Below, in pieces: positions 45,721 to 54,508 of a stretch of 64,000 nucleotides of DNA (its first letter is position 1; every line of letters starts with the position of its first letter). The notes under the pieces are model-generated. The model was not told where the DNA came from and did no database searches. It saw only the letters and a program-made list of their open reading frames with translations. The DNA is taken from positions 1-64,000 of the forward strand of contig CALNAJ010000028.1 in NCBI GenBank assembly GCA_937874695.1, read 5' to 3'. The stretch comes from an uncultured Lactobacillus sp. GTDB lineage: Bacteria; Bacillota; Bacilli; Lactobacillales; Lactobacillaceae. Position numbers and translations under genes: made by a program.

Positions 45721-45990
45721 ATGGCTAAAAAATCAAAGATTGCAAAAGAAAAAAAGATTGAAGCAACGGTCGCAAAGTACGCTGATCAACGTGCAGAATT
45801 AAAGGCTGCCGGCGACTACGCCGCATTGGCCTTGCTCCCCCGGAATGCTTCACCAGTCCGGATTCACCACCGCGACCACTTAGATGGCCGGCCACACGCC
45901 TACATGCGGAAATTCGGGATGTCCCGGCTTAACTTCCGCCAACTCGCCCATGAGGGAAAGATTCCTGGCGTTAGGAAGGCTAGCTGGTAG
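45721..45990 (+). CDS. rpsN: Zinc-independent 30S ribosomal protein S14 paralog
   Basis: 89-residue S14 of the long, cysteine-free class (no Cxx[44 protein letters not shown] ending cut here to motifs [10 protein letters not shown] and NFRQLA). Many Firmicutes keep a zinc-binding S14 in the main ribosomal operon and express this form under zinc limitation. It stands alone here, away from ribosomal genes. Ribosome site AGAAGGAG. Element R copy 2 follows 6 bases after the stop. Confidence 0.93.
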   Translation: MAKKSKIAKEKKIEATVAKYADQRAELKAAGDYAALALLPRNASPVRIHHRDHLDGRPHAYMRKFGMSRLNFRQLAHEGKIPGVRKASW

Positions 45991-45995
45991 AAGCA

Positions 45996-46160
45996 AGAGA
46001 GTGGAGCAAGCCGGTTAGATCCTGAGCATTAACGTCATTAAGTGCCCGCTCGGTGGAACCGAGCCGGTGCTTAATGGGGTTAAGCGCAGGGATCTGGCTT
46101 GCGGAACTCGTTTCAGAGGCCGCATATTTCCGGATATCAAGGCGAGAGAAAGTCTAACGA
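45996..46160 (+). repeat. Structured intergenic element R, copy 2
   Basis: Outer stem GCAAGCC..AGATCC / GGATCTGGCTTGC; inner stem ATTAAG / CTTAAT; apical GCTCGGT-GGA-ACCGAGC. A tail then follows that is nearly identical to copy 3: CTCGTTTCAGAGGCCGCAT ... AGAGAAAGTCTAACG. It starts right after rpsN, on the same strand. Confidence 0.85.
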
Positions 46161-46357
46161 CCTAAACCTGTCCAGCCATTATCATCAATCGCCGGACAGG
46201 AGTTGTTTAACTTTCTAACGTCCAAAGATCCTGCAGTCTCACCTCAAAACCCAACCAAAAATACAACCCACGTCAACCCCTGCCCGCGGCTTCGTTTGAC
46301 GTGGGTTTTCGTATGCTCTAAACTGAAATCATCATACACAACAAAGGAGCTTTTACC
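46161..46357 (+). other. Downstream part of the rpsN-gene 46358 spacer
   Basis: CCTGTCC / GGACAGG (46167-46200) forms a hairpin. AACCCACGTCAA / TTGACGTGGGTT plus TTTT (46265-46310) is a good terminator that could end a transcript carrying rpsN and element R. Confidence 0.6.
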
Positions 46358-46795
46358 ATGACAGAAGTCTTAACGGTCATCCGGGAATTCGATGTCTTTG
46401 GCAACGCCGGCCAGACCCCCTACGGTATCGATACACCAAAAATCAACGCCCAATTCGTTGGCGTCAGCCCGGCCATGGCTTTTGATACCAACAACCAACC
46501 CAAGCTAGCCCGAGCAAACGAACGGAAACTCCGCGACATTGAAGACGGCCTACGTCACGACTTTCACGACAGAATGGCAGCATTAGATGGCAATGATCTT
46601 GCCCAGAATTTACAAGCGATTCAGGACCTGATCACCACCTTCAAATCACGTCTGGAGCAAGACCTGCTCAGCGACAATCAGTTGGAACTGGAAAGTCTGA
46701 CCATGAACGGCGAATGGCTGACCTACTGGCAAGATGATGCTCCCCTCGCCAAGACCAAGGCCCGGCAACAAGAAAACTTACCACAAGATTTCTAA
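46358..46795 (+). CDS. Hypothetical cytoplasmic protein
   Basis: 145 residues, acidic, no signal peptide or membrane helix. The N-terminal half looks beta-rich (MTEVLTVIREFDVFG) and a helical segment spans about 60-105. I do not recognise a family. Strong ribosome site AAAGGAG and own terminator (46803-46856), so it is probably a real monocistronic gene. Confidence 0.7.
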   Translation: MTEVLTVIREFDVFGNAGQTPYGIDTPKINAQFVGVSPAMAFDTNNQPKLARANERKLRDIEDGLRHDFHDRMAALDGNDLAQNLQAIQDLITTFKSRLEQDLLSDNQLELESLTMNGEWLTYWQDDAPLAKTKARQQENLPQDF

Positions 46796-46802
46796 ATATT
46801 CT

Positions 46803-46856
46803 AAAAAAAATCATCATTCCTAGTGCTCACTGGCACTACAGGAATGGTGATTTTTA
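46803..46856. terminator. Terminator of the hypothetical gene
   Basis: AAATCA.CATTCCT.GTGC / GCAC.AGGAATG.TGATTT stem with T tail. Confidence 0.85.
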
Positions 46857-46889
46857 TTGCGGTTCAGATTTCAATTCAATAACATGAGG

Positions 46890-47090
46890 TGAGTATCTCG
46901 TAATCCGCCCGCGCGACTGCTAGTTTCGGCACCACACAACGATCCGTGGGCTGGACGGCTTTCGTGTGGCTTCATCCACCAGCAGTTATTTTTAAAACTA
47001 GTCTGTCAGCCCAATCGTATGCCGACACCCTTACCATGCAAAGGTGACATCGCAACCTTATCGGCCTTTACCGGCTGACAGTAACTAATT
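46890..47090 (-). ncRNA. Multi-hairpin intergenic element downstream of mapA
   Basis: Contains CTGTCAGCC (47003-47011) paired with GGCTGACAG (47073-47081), and CCACAC / GTGTGG (46932-46969) enclosing CCGT/ACGG. ACTGCT and CTAGTTT at 46916-46926 can pair with AGCAGT (46981) or AAACTAG (46995). It starts directly after the mapA stop on the minus strand. No coding potential. Could be the mapA 3' region or an independent RNA. Confidence 0.4.
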
Positions 47091-47097
47091 TTCAAAC

Positions 47098-49353
47098 TTA
47101 TTTCACGTCCACTGGCTTGCCTGCTACGTCAATCGTCAATGGGTCACCGCTGAGTAACTTGAAGTGAGACCCTTGACCGTCGACCGTGACTTCAACCAAC
47201 CGGCCACGGAAAACTTGCCGGAAGGAATAGCTCGTCCAGTTCTTTGGTAAGAATGGGGCGTAGTGGAGTTGGCCATCACGAACACGCATGCCAGCGAACC
47301 CTTGAACAACGGCAATCCAGCCACCGGTCATGGCCGTGATATGCAGACCATCCGTGGTGTCATTGTTGTAGTTGTCCAGGTCCAAGCGAGCCGTCCGTTC
47401 GTAGAGTTCGACCGCTTTATCTTCATAACCCAGGTCGGACGCCAATACGGAGTGAATGGCTGGTGACAGGCTGGATTCGTGGACCGTTAATGGTTCGTAG
47501 AAGTCAAAGTTAGCCTTCTTCTGTTCTGGCGTAAAGTCATCGATGAAGTCCCAGACTCCTTGCAGCACATCCCCTTGCTTGATGTAAGGTGACCGCAAAA
47601 TCTTATCCCAAGACCAGTGTTGGTTGATTGGGCGTTGGTCGGCTGGAATCGAACTGACGGGTTCGATGTCCTTGTCGAGGAAGCCATCGTGTTGAACGAA
47701 GATGTTCAAGTCCTTATCGTAAGGTAGGTACATCCGATCCACGATATCTTGCCACTGCTTCTTTTCGGCATCGGAAACATTGAGCTTCTTGGCCGTTTCG
47801 GCATCGACTTGATCCAGAATTTCCAGGGTGTACTTCAACGTCCACTGTGCCAGGAGGTTGGTATCCCAGTTGTTGTCAACGTTGTTTTCGTACTCATCGG
47901 CACCAGTAACCCCGTGGATCATGTACTGACCGTTGCGCTTGCTGAAGTGAACCCGGTCGGCCCAGAAGCGAGACATTTCGGAAAGCACCTTGGCCCCTTC
48001 GTGCAGGACGTAGGAGGTGTCGCCAGTGTAACGGGTGTAGTTGTAGATGGCAAAGGCAATATCCCCGTTTCGGTGGATTTCTTCAAAGGTGATTTCCCAT
48101 TCGTTATGGCATTCGATCCCGTCGAACGTCACCATTGGGAACAAAGCACCCTTGAGTCCTTGTTCTTGGGCGTTGATATAGGCGCCATCGAGTTGCTTGT
48201 AACGGTACATCAAGAGGTTCCGGGTAACTTCAGGATTGGTGATTCCCAAGTAAACGGGAACAGCGAAGGCTTCGGTATCCCAGTAAGTCGCGCCACCGTA
48301 CTTTTCACCGGTGAAGCCCTTAGGTCCGATGTTCAAACGGGAATCTTCGCCGTAGTAAGTGGAGAACAGCTGGAACAGGTTAAACCGAATCCCCTGTTGT
48401 GACGCGTCATCCCCAGCAATTTCAACGTCGGATTTTTCCCAACGGTCGGCCCAGATTTTAGTGTGGGCGGCCAACAAGTCCGCATAGCTTTCACCGGCGA
48501 CCTTGTCACTCAGGTCGTGCATGGCCTGCGTTAGTTTTTCTTGCGAATCGTAATCCCGTGAGGTAACGACGATCACGCGCTTCTCTAATTCTGCTGATGC
48601 CTTGGGAGCGAGGCTGCCCGTGTAGGCGGTCATGACTTCCTTATCGTTCGGTTGGGTCACGGCCACATTGTTAAGGGCCGTTACCACACGCATTTCCATA
48701 CCAGAAGTGAAACGTGGCGTGCCAAATGGGTTCGGCGTGGTCTTCGCAACGATACTGCCCCGGTCGGCCTGCTGATCGGTAGCCAGGACATCCCAGAAGC
48801 GTTCGTCGTAGTTGGCCTCTTCGTTCATCACATCGGCATCGATGCTTGGCTTCAAAGTGACGTCAACGGCTGTGGACCCCAAGTTCTTCATCGTCACCTT
48901 TTGGGCGGAGAGTTCTTGTTGGCTGACACTCAGGAACCGTTCGAATTTCAAAGCTACTCGGACATCCCCACGCTCAACCGTAAAGGAACGGGTCAGCACG
49001 GACCGGTGCAGGTCGAGGTCGAGGGTAAAGTCAGAAATCGTATCCTTGGCCAGATCGACCGCTTCCCCATTGAGTTCAACGGGAATCTTGATAAAGTTGA
49101 CGGCATTGACGACTTTCCCAAAGTACTTGGGATAGCCATTCTTCCACCAACCGACCCGGGTCTTGTCTGGATACCAGACGCCACCCAAGTAGATACCTTG
49201 GAGGGAATCACCGCTGTAGCCTTCTTCAAAGTCGCCACGCATCCCCATGTAACCATTCCCGATACTGGTCATGGATTCCTGGAGGCGTTTGTCTTTGGGG
49301 TCAAAGGTATGGGTGATAACGTTCCACGGTTGTACCTCAAAAATTCGTTTCAT
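47098..49353 (-). CDS. mapA: Maltose phosphorylase (GH65)
   Basis: 751 residues, the length of characterised lactobacillus maltose phosphorylases. N-terminal super-beta-sandwich (about 1-270), linker, then the (alpha/alpha)6 barrel with YGGATYWDTEAF and GVTGADEYENNVDNN, whose Glu is the general acid. It splits maltose with inorganic phosphate into beta-glucose 1-phosphate and glucose in the cytoplasm, saving one ATP. Second gene of the maltose operon, 99 bases after the transporter, with AAAGGAG before the ATG. Confidence 0.95.
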   Translation of the reverse strand: MKRIFEVQPWNVITHTFDPKDKRLQESMTSIGNGYMGMRGDFEEGYSGDSLQGIYLGGVWYPDKTRVGWWKNGYPKYFGKVVNAVNFIKIPVELNGEAVDLAKDTISDFTLDLDLHRSVLTRSFTVERGDVRVALKFERFLSVSQQELSAQKVTMKNLGSTAVDVTLKPSIDADVMNEEANYDERFWDVLATDQQADRGSIVAKTTPNPFGTPRFTSGMEMRVVTALNNVAVTQPNDKEVMTAYTGSLAPKASAELEKRVIVVTSRDYDSQEKLTQAMHDLSDKVAGESYADLLAAHTKIWADRWEKSDVEIAGDDASQQGIRFNLFQLFSTYYGEDSRLNIGPKGFTGEKYGGATYWDTEAFAVPVYLGITNPEVTRNLLMYRYKQLDGAYINAQEQGLKGALFPMVTFDGIECHNEWEITFEEIHRNGDIAFAIYNYTRYTGDTSYVLHEGAKVLSEMSRFWADRVHFSKRNGQYMIHGVTGADEYENNVDNNWDTNLLAQWTLKYTLEILDQVDAETAKKLNVSDAEKKQWQDIVDRMYLPYDKDLNIFVQHDGFLDKDIEPVSSIPADQRPINQHWSWDKILRSPYIKQGDVLQGVWDFIDDFTPEQKKANFDFYEPLTVHESSLSPAIHSVLASDLGYEDKAVELYERTARLDLDNYNNDTTDGLHITAMTGGWIAVVQGFAGMRVRDGQLHYAPFLPKNWTSYSFRQVFRGRLVEVTVDGQGSHFKLLSGDPLTIDVAGKPVDVK

Positions 49354-49452
49354 GGTGTCATTTCTCCTTTTTATTATTTCTAGTTTGTTTAAGTTCTATT
49401 TTACAGATTAAGCTTTAACTTTACAGAAACTGGCGCTGACTTTCTAGCGAAA

Positions 49453-50817
49453 CTAAGCGCGGTAAGTTTCCTTGATGGTGAAGACGGACAAAGCACCAAT
49501 GGCCATGATGATCCCAGCTAACAGGAACATGTTGGCTTGGGCGTGTCCAAATAATGGGAACAACGCGAAGCTGGCTAAGGATGCCACGATTTGTGGCAAA
49601 CAGATTGAACCGTTGAACAGGCCCAAGTAAGTCCCCATGTGAGCACCGGATAAGGCGTTGGTGACCATCGTCAGTGGGTAAGTGTTCATAGCAGCCCAAG
49701 CAATACCGACGAGGATAAAGGAAATGATCAATGCGTATTGGTTGTGGACGAAGAAGACGGAAACAAATCCGATGGCCCCTAAGCCCAAGCTCCCGGCATA
49801 ACCTAACTTGTGAACACTGTTTGGTAACTTAGCTAAGACGTATGACCAGATAACAGCGGCAATGGATTGCACGGCGGCTAAGACCCCGTACCAGTTCCCA
49901 GCAGCTTGGTACCCTGCAGATGCGGCGTTAGTCGTGTGCCAAACGTTAGAAGCAATGGCCCCAGCGGAGTAAGTCCAGAGGTATTGGAAGGCAACCCAGC
50001 AGAAGAATTGAACCAAGGTAACCGTCCAGAAAATCTTAGGCGCTGACTTCAATAACGTCCACCAGTTCCCACCAGTTGCGTTATCTTCTTTGGAAATCCC
50101 ATGGTACTTAGCATAAGTATCTGGATCGTATTCTTTGACCCGGAAAATCGTGAATAAACTCGTGATGACTAACAACACGGCACCAACGTAGAAGGCAACC
50201 GTGACCGTAGCAGGCACAACCCCTTTAGCAGCCGTGTTGGCTAAGCCAATCGCAGCGAACAGGAAGGGTAAGATGGCGGCTAAAACGGCACCCGTGTTGG
50301 ATAAGAAACTTTGAATCCCGTAAGCGTAACTCTTTTGGTCATCGTTAACCATGTCCCCAACCATCATCTTGAATGGTTGCATCGCAACGTTAGAGGACAA
50401 GTCCAGGAAGGCCACGGTGATAGCCCCGAAGAGTAAGGCGGCAAGTGATGCGTAACCAAAGCCCATGCTCCCGGAGTTTGGTAACAGACACATGACGATA
50501 ACGGCCACGATGGTCCCTAACAAGAGATAAGGTAACCGCCGACCACCCAATTTAGGGGCCCAGGTTCTGTCAGAATAGTATCCGACAATCGGTTGCACAA
50601 TCATTCCAGCTAATGGTGGTAAAATGAAGAACCACCCCAAACTGTTTGGGTCAGCCCCAATCGTTTGGAAAATTCGACTCATTTGAGAACTTTGCAAAGT
50701 GAAGGCGGTTTGTACCCCCAAGTAACCAAAGTTGATCATCCAAATGGTGCTGGCTGATAATGTCGGTAAACCGTTATGTTTCTTGGCTTCTTCGGCCGAT
50801 AATGATTCGTCTGCCAT
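49453..50817 (-). CDS. Maltose/oligosaccharide permease, MFS (GPH/SLC45-like)
   Basis: 454 residues, twelve helices. The N-terminus has the SLC45/sucrose-transporter style pattern IWMINFGYLGVQTAFTLQSSQMSRIFQTIG and PLAGMIVQPIVGYYSDR. Such carriers move sucrose or maltose with protons. Position directly upstream of mapA and behind a MalR-type operator makes maltose the likely substrate. Start ATG after GAGGAGG. Confidence 0.9.
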   Translation of the reverse strand: MADESLSAEEAKKHNGLPTLSASTIWMINFGYLGVQTAFTLQSSQMSRIFQTIGADPNSLGWFFILPPLAGMIVQPIVGYYSDRTWAPKLGGRRLPYLLLGTIVAVIVMCLLPNSGSMGFGYASLAALLFGAITVAFLDLSSNVAMQPFKMMVGDMVNDDQKSYAYGIQSFLSNTGAVLAAILPFLFAAIGLANTAAKGVVPATVTVAFYVGAVLLVITSLFTIFRVKEYDPDTYAKYHGISKEDNATGGNWWTLLKSAPKIFWTVTLVQFFCWVAFQYLWTYSAGAIASNVWHTTNAASAGYQAAGNWYGVLAAVQSIAAVIWSYVLAKLPNSVHKLGYAGSLGLGAIGFVSVFFVHNQYALIISFILVGIAWAAMNTYPLTMVTNALSGAHMGTYLGLFNGSICLPQIVASLASFALFPLFGHAQANMFLLAGIIMAIGALSVFTIKETYRA

Positions 50818-50853
50818 GATCCAAAAACCTCCTCAGGTTAATTTCAAATTTAA

Positions 50854-50926
50854 TAATTGCTAAGTAATTACTTATCGCGTGAGTTTATTATGGCACCGCT
50901 TACATAAAAATGCAACCGTTTGCGCA
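50854..50926 (-). promoter_or_regulatory. Maltose operon promoter with cre and MalR-type operators
   Basis: Minus strand: TTGCAT, 17 bases, CATAAT. A cre match TGTAAGCGGTGCCA (50891-50904) lies between the boxes. GCAAACGGTTGC (50912-50923) overlaps the -35. Both global (CcpA) and local (LacI-type) repression are expected. Confidence 0.75.
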
Positions 50927-50962
50927 AAAGTTTCTTCGTGCACCTTTTCACACCTGACAGTT

Positions 50963-51006
50963 AAAAAAGGCCCGGCTGTGGGATTTCTCTCCCGCAAACC
51001 GGACCC
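50963..51006 (-). terminator. Terminator of malR
   Basis: GGTCCGG..CGGGA / TCCC..CCGGGCC hairpin with six T on the minus strand, before the maltose promoter. Confidence 0.8.
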
Positions 51007-51013
51007 GGATTTT

Positions 51014-51979
51014 TTATTTAATTTCGTAGGGAATTCTGATTTGTTTGGGTGCGTTTACATCCTCAGTTTGCCGATTGCCAAACAACAAGCTCACTGTGGC
51101 TGACCCCATCTTCTCGGGGAATAGATTGACAGAGTGCAGATTCGCATCCGTCAGCCCAGTTGGCAACGAGTGGTTGTAACTGACCACTGGAAAATGGCTG
51201 ACGGCGTACTGTTCCCGCACCAGCCGGTAGAACTCGATAGCGTTAAAGTCATCGGTCGCCATGATCCCGTCAATTTCGGGGTGATGCTTGATAAACGACT
51301 GCGCGTACTCAATGTCACTGAGCTTGCAGGTGAGTGGCTCCACGTTAAATTGAGCCGCCACCCGCTCGTAACCTTGCCGTCGTTGCCGTTCGTAACCCCA
51401 GTCGTGACCGGACTCAACGAAGACGGGGTGCTTCACCGCCAATTGGTCTAGGAGGTAGGCTGCCCCACCGATCCCGGCTTCCAGATTATCGTTATCCACG
51501 AAGTAATCGTGGGTCCCATCGACTGGCTCTCCAATCGTGACGAAGTGCAGGTGTTTGTCGCGCAGGAAGGCCGCGACGGGATCATTTTGGTCTACATAGA
51601 GCAACACAAAGCGCTTGATCTTCCCCTGAGCCACCATGGACTTCACGTTCTCCAGCAGTGCGTCAGCCGTCTTGCTGATGGCCACGGACAGCACGTACTG
51701 GCGCTTCATCAGTTCGGTGTTGATGCCCCGTAAAATGTCGATGTAGAACGGGTTGTCGGTCGAGTTGCGGTCGGATGTGGGAAACACGACCCCCACCGCA
51801 TTGGCCTCGCCAGACGTCAGGTTCTTGGCATTATAATTTGGCCGGTAGCCCTCAGCTGCGGCTAACGCCTGAATCCGTTTCCGGGTAGCGGCGCTGATAC
51901 GTGGATTATTATTCAATGCCCGGGAGGCTGTGGAAACCGAAACGCCCGCCTTAGCGGCAATATCACGGATTGTTAACAT
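51014..51979 (-). CDS. malR: LacI-family maltose regulator
   Basis: 321 residues: N-terminal LacI helix-turn-helix (IRDIAAKAGVSVSTASRALNNNPRIS) and a periplasmic-binding-protein-like sugar domain. Located directly upstream of the maltose transporter and phosphorylase on the same strand, with its own terminator. The GCAAACGGTTGC operator beyond that terminator is its probable target. Name assigned from context. Confidence 0.87.
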   Translation of the reverse strand: MLTIRDIAAKAGVSVSTASRALNNNPRISAATRKRIQALAAAEGYRPNYNAKNLTSGEANAVGVVFPTSDRNSTDNPFYIDILRGINTELMKRQYVLSVAISKTADALLENVKSMVAQGKIKRFVLLYVDQNDPVAAFLRDKHLHFVTIGEPVDGTHDYFVDNDNLEAGIGGAAYLLDQLAVKHPVFVESGHDWGYERQRRQGYERVAAQFNVEPLTCKLSDIEYAQSFIKHHPEIDGIMATDDFNAIEFYRLVREQYAVSHFPVVSYNHSLPTGLTDANLHSVNLFPEKMGSATVSLLFGNRQTEDVNAPKQIRIPYEIK

Positions 51980-52491
51980 CTCTTCAAAAGCTCCTTACGC
52001 GCTTAATTATAGCGTCCTAATGAATCAAATCTTACCATAGATACGGACCGATTAAAACAGTTCTACCCGCCAATCATCTGAAATTGGTCTATGTTTGTCG
52101 GGTTGAGGGTTACCCGCTATCGCCTGCGGCCGTCAAAAAATCCGCCTGCTGTGGGGACCGGTGAAATCCTGAGAAACAGTATTTCACCTCGACTTGAGGC
52201 CTCGCCAAAACTCGCGAGTCCCCAAGCTCGTCCCATGGCGTAACCACGGGGAAGAGCGAGCACCCGTGCTAACGCCATCGTCACGGCCGGCTACATTTCT
52301 GACCGTCTTCGGCTAAGATAGCTGTTAACTCTCAAGCGAGAAGGCATCCCCTTTTCCAATGACTGAGTAGTTACGTAAAAAAGACATCATCGTTTTACTT
52401 AGATTCAAAAAATACCGTTTACCGATGGTCCCACTTGCTTATCGGTAAACGGTATTTTAATAGTCTATTTCAAGTATTCAAACGCACTCAG
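51980..52491. other. Intergenic region with structured element and terminator
   Basis: 51980-52090 holds the malR leader. 52100-52345 is a multi-hairpin element: TGGGGAC / GTCCCCA enclosing GGTGAAAT / ATTTCACC, then ATGGCGT / ACGCCAT enclosing CACGGG / CCCGTG. The two-component terminator is at 52407-52460. No gene. Confidence 0.5.
52407..52460. terminator. Eighteen-pair terminator of the two-component operon
   Basis: Perfect arms AAAATACCGTTTACCGAT / ATCGGTAAACGGTATTTT. Confidence 0.92.
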
Positions 52492-53826
52492 TTAAGCTTT
52501 CTTCTCGTGGTGACCACCCAACCCGACTGGCGGGTTCAGTGGCAACGTCGTCACGAACTGACTTCCCTGTGGATAATTCGCCTTCACTGCGATGCTGCCG
52601 TGATGGAGGTTCACAATCCAGTGGGCAATCGACAGGCCCAGCCCATTGCCACCGGTCTGCCGACTTCGGGAACTGTCGACGCGATAAAAGCGGTCGAAGA
52701 TTCGTTTCCGTTCATCCTCACCGACTCCGATGCCTTGATCGGCAACAATCAGCTGCCACTTGCGGCCGACAACTTTAGCCGACAACGTGATTGTACTGCC
52801 CTTGGGCGAGTATTTCAGAGCATTGTCGATTAAAATATTCATCAGTTGATGGATCAAATTCTGGTCCAGCGTCGCGCGAAAGTCCGCGACCGGTGCCAGT
52901 ACCAGTTGTTTGCCCTGACTGGCTGCAATCTCCGTATAGGGTTCCACTGTACGCTGCAAGAATGACGCCACATGCGTATTCTCAAAGTTTGTCTGTAGCG
53001 TATTGGAATCCGAACGCGCCAGTGCCAACAGATCCTGTGTCAGCTTCTGGAGCCGCTGACTCTCGCTATTGGCGATTGCAATATTTTCCGCCTGATCGAT
53101 AATTTTATCATTGGGCTTGGTCAGTAAGAGTTCTAATTTATTCTGAATAATCGTCAGCGGTGTCCGCAACTCATGCGCTGCATTACCCACGAATTCCGTT
53201 TGCCGGCCCCACGACTTCAAGATTGGTCGCATGGTCAGGCGCGACATCCAGATACTCATCAGAATCGACAGTAACCAGAAAATCCCCATCGTAATCAACA
53301 GTACCCGCGTAAAGTTACTCATCGCTGCCTTCTGCGGATCGATGTTCTCCATGATCAGGAGGTACTTGCCTGCAACTAGTTTATCCGAATTACTCTTGGG
53401 GACTTTAACCAACAACGTCCGGAAATTATACTTGCCACCCACCTGAATCGTGTGCAATTGGCTAACCTGCGACTTGTCCAATGTGATATTCTTCAGGGTA
53501 TCGTAGCGCGATCCCAATTGTGCTTGGTTGGCGATTTTGCCTTTGTCGTTAAAAATCAAGGTGGTCGTCATAAACGGATGAATCGCCTTGCCGGTCTGCG
53601 CCTGTTTCCCGGGTTGTTTGCCCTGAATTATCGGTTTTTTCGCCATCATATCGCCGTTTAAGCGTGAAGACCGTTCGACCCGTAAAGCCTGGTCGGTACT
53701 GGTCAGCATCGCATTGCGGAACAACACAAAAACGATGACGCCCAGCAGGACGAAAATGATGGTGAATCCAATGAAATTGTTAACAAATAATCGCCACTGC
53801 TGGGCGCGATTAACTTTATTGCTCAT
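52492..53826 (-). CDS. Sensor histidine kinase (CiaH-like)
   Basis: 444 residues. Membrane helices at about 17-38 and 173-195 bracket an extracellular sensor of about 130 residues. HisKA has phospho-acceptor His218 in AAHELRTPL, and the HATPase region shows NALKYSPKG, GIGVGEDERKRIFDRFYRV and GGNGLGLSIAHW. Sequence around the His resembles CiaH. The signal is unknown. The start at 53826 has GGAGG upstream and overlaps the end of the regulator gene by 11 bases, so the two are translationally coupled. Confidence 0.92.
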   Translation of the reverse strand: MSNKVNRAQQWRLFVNNFIGFTIIFVLLGVIVFVLFRNAMLTSTDQALRVERSSRLNGDMMAKKPIIQGKQPGKQAQTGKAIHPFMTTTLIFNDKGKIANQAQLGSRYDTLKNITLDKSQVSQLHTIQVGGKYNFRTLLVKVPKSNSDKLVAGKYLLIMENIDPQKAAMSNFTRVLLITMGIFWLLSILMSIWMSRLTMRPILKSWGRQTEFVGNAAHELRTPLTIIQNKLELLLTKPNDKIIDQAENIAIANSESQRLQKLTQDLLALARSDSNTLQTNFENTHVASFLQRTVEPYTEIAASQGKQLVLAPVADFRATLDQNLIHQLMNILIDNALKYSPKGSTITLSAKVVGRKWQLIVADQGIGVGEDERKRIFDRFYRVDSSRSRQTGGNGLGLSIAHWIVNLHHGSIAVKANYPQGSQFVTTLPLNPPVGLGGHHEKKA

Positions 53827-54508
53827 CAGGGGCCTCCACAATGTATCCCGCGTTACGGATGGTCCGCAACGACAGGTCACTGCCGGCATTCTTGAGCTCC
53901 TTTCGCAGGTTACTCATGTAGACTTCGACAACGGAGAGACTGGTCTCGGAATCAAATCCCCATAGCCGGTTAAAAATCTGTTCCTTCGTGATGATCGTAC
54001 CAGGATTGGCCACCAGATAAGCCAGCAGATCGAACTCGCGACCCTTCAGTGTCAGCGGCTCCCCTTTAAAGGTGGCTAAATGCTTGCTGGTGTTAATTTC
54101 CAGCTGACCGAGACTAATGATATCAGTACTGTTCAAATGGCCTGTCCGCTTCAATAACGCCTTCATCCGGGCCAACAGTTCTTCCCGATGGAAGGGCTTG
54201 GTCACGTAGTCATCGGCCCCATCGTTGAAGCCCCGCAACTTATCGGCAATCGTATCCTTAGCCGTCAAGATGAGCACGGGCGTCTTGATGTCCTTGTTGC
54301 GGATGTGCAGCAGAAGATCTAACCCACTCTCACCGGGAAGCATGAGGTCCAAAATAATCGCATCAAAGACCCCTTGGCTGGCCAAAAACTCACCCTGTTC
54401 ACCATCAAATGCAGTAGTTGTTTCACAAATCGGTTTAATTAATTCGACAATGTCCGCGGATAGTTCACGTTCATCTTCCACGACTAACACTTTAGCGGTA
54501 GTACTCAA
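53816..54508 (-). CDS. OmpR/PhoB-type response regulator (CiaR-like)
   Basis: 230 residues. The receiver domain has an acidic pocket VEDE, phospho-acceptor Asp54 in LDLMLPGESG, and Lys in VTKPF. A winged-helix DNA-binding domain follows (about 130-228, LTLKGREFDLLAYL ... SLSVVEVYMSNLRKEL). The start is assigned to TTG at 54508, 8 bases after AAAGGAGG. The longer TTG-initiated frame would place that site inside the gene. First gene of the operon. Confidence 0.92.
   Translation of the reverse strand: MSTTAKVLVVEDERELSADIVELIKPICETTTAFDGEQGEFLASQGVFDAIILDLMLPGESGLDLLLHIRNKDIKTPVLILTAKDTIADKLRGFNDGADDYVTKPFHREELLARMKALLKRTGHLNSTDIISLGQLEINTSKHLATFKGEPLTLKGREFDLLAYLVANPGTIITKEQIFNRLWGFDSETSLSVVEVYMSNLRKELKNAGSDLSLRTIRNAGYIVEAPDEQ

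Noticed and set aside
47749..49383. Open frames of 217 and 243 codons on the plus strand opposite mapA
   Set aside because: They are antisense to a clearly coding, conserved GH65 gene and have no ribosome site or recognisable domain. Long antisense frames are common opposite codon-biased genes.
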